This document shows positions 12,651 through 13,302 of a DNA stretch of 13,302 bases, piece by piece. Origin of the DNA: Candidatus Sodaliphilus limicaballi (GTDB lineage Bacteria > Bacteroidota > Bacteroidia > Bacteroidales > Muribaculaceae); assembly GCA_018065815.1 (NCBI GenBank), contig JAGHSP010000179.1, forward strand, positions 1 through 13,302, written 5' to 3'. The position numbers and the translations under genes are program-made. A model generated the notes under the pieces. It was given only the letters and a program-made list of their open reading frames with translations. It made no database searches and was not told the origin of the DNA. The first letter of the stretch is position 1; the number at the start of each line of letters is the position of its first letter.

Positions 12651-13301
12651 ATGGCAGGAAACCGAAGCAAGTGGTATGTAGTGTGGGTTGGCACCGAACC
12701 CGGAGTGTGCGACTCGTGGGCCGAGTGCGAGGCTCGTGTGAAGGGTTATCCCGGAGCACGCTACAAGGCGTTTGACAACCAGGAAGACGCGGTGATGGCG
12801 TTTCGCAATGGCGGCGACGACGAGATGGCGCTGCTGCGTGCCATTGCCCACCATGACCCTGTGGTGCATGTCAACTATGAGGCCATTCCCGAGATTGTCA
12901 AGGAAAGCATCGCCGTGGATGGCGCATGCAGCGGCAATCCCGGCATGATGGAATACCGTGGCGTGGATGTGCTCACGGGCGCCGAGCTGTTTCACCAGGG
13001 GCCGTTTCCCGATGCAACCAACAACATAGGCGAGTTCCTGGCACTGGTGCACGCCCTGGCATTCTTTCACAATACTAATCAGCCACACATAGCCATCTAC
13101 AGCGACAGCCGCACCGCCATGGCATGGGTGCGCAACCGCAAGTGTAACACCAAACTCGAACGCACCGAGCGCAATGCACGCGTGTTTGAACTCATAGCCC
13201 GAGCCGAGCACTGGCTCAACACACACACGCCCATGAACCGCATCATCAAGTGGGAGACCGACAAGTGGGGAGAGATTCCCGCCGACTTCGGCCGCAAGTG
13301 A
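12651..13301 (+). CDS. rnhA: Ribonuclease HI with N-terminal viroplasmin-like hybrid-binding domain
   Basis: This 216-residue enzyme degrades the RNA strand of RNA-DNA hybrids. The N-terminal domain (about 6-51, KWYVVWVGTEPGVCDSW and YPGARYKAF) is the caulimovirus viroplasmin/RNase H1 hybrid-binding type. The catalytic domain (about 86-216) has the four acidic residues: D90 in VDGACSGNPG, E128 in NNIGEFLAL, D152 in YSDSRTA, and D212 in the terminal PADFGRK. The ending WGEIPADFGRK is typical of Bacteroidetes members. I use the ATG at 12651, because it begins the hybrid-binding domain and follows a -7 box; a longer frame opening at 12420 would overlap aroK and has no family resemblance. The gene is complete, ending one base before the window does. 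Confidence 0.95.
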   Translation: MAGNRSKWYVVWVGTEPGVCDSWAECEARVKGYPGARYKAFDNQEDAVMAFRNGGDDEMALLRAIAHHDPVVHVNYEAIPEIVKESIAVDGACSGNPGMMEYRGVDVLTGAELFHQGPFPDATNNIGEFLALVHALAFFHNTNQPHIAIYSDSRTAMAWVRNRKCNTKLERTERNARVFELIARAEHWLNTHTPMNRIIKWETDKWGEIPADFGRK

Positions 13302-13302
13302 G

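Noticed and set aside
12606..13226. 206-residue open frame on the minus strand
   Set aside because: It is antisense to RNase HI, whose four catalytic acids are all in place.

Overview
This window looks like chromosomal DNA of a gut-type Bacteroidales bacterium, probably Muribaculaceae or Prevotellaceae. The evidence is: repeated TAnnTTTG-type -7 promoter boxes with TTG at -33; no Shine-Dalgarno sequences but A-rich leaders; secreted M6 peptidases ending in dockerin repeats; a T9SS-like C-terminal domain; a Bacteroidetes-style RNase HI with an N-terminal viroplasmin-like domain; and an AAA-ATPase_like/PD-(D/E)XK protein of the kind that is multi-copy in this order. Assignment below order level is inference.

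Layout, left to right. 1-178 is non-coding, with small hairpins and short repeats. 179-1786 (-) is an AAA-like ATPase fused to a PD-(D/E)XK nuclease-like domain, visibly AT-richer than its neighbours. 1866-3314 (-) is a cardiolipin synthase. 3376-3681 (-) is a 101-residue secreted protein that is almost only a T9SS-like C-terminal domain, with its own promoter and terminator. 3682-4060 is non-coding, with an octamer repeat patch and a perfect 32-bp palindrome that probably terminates the next unit. 4061-8559 (-) is a two-gene operon of tandem paralogous M6 metallopeptidases (567 and 925 residues, 17 bp apart), both with signal peptides and C-terminal dockerin repeats; the longer one has extra fibronectin III-like and beta-sandwich domains. 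8733-9743 (-) is an NAD-dependent epimerase/dehydratase, divergent from a small lipoprotein (9899-10276, +) through two interleaved promoters. A strong hairpin at 10300-10331 separates the lipoprotein from a convergent unit: a TPR protein of unknown function (10364-11977, -), preceded by shikimate kinase (12045-12581, -). RNase HI (12651-13301, +) diverges from shikimate kinase and ends one base before the window does.

The genes do not form one pathway. The window mixes housekeeping genes (aroK, RNase HI, cardiolipin synthase, epimerase) with secreted or surface functions (M6 peptidases, lipoprotein, T9SS-like mini-protein) and one possibly acquired nuclease-like gene. The most notable points are the interleaved divergent promoters at 9772-9818, promoter-to-start distances that repeat exactly (8 or 29 nt), the stand-alone T9SS-like domain, the apparent insertion of a beta-sandwich domain inside a fibronectin fold, and the unrecognised N-terminal part of the TPR protein. 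I found no CRISPR array, tRNA, rRNA, transposase or complete defence island.
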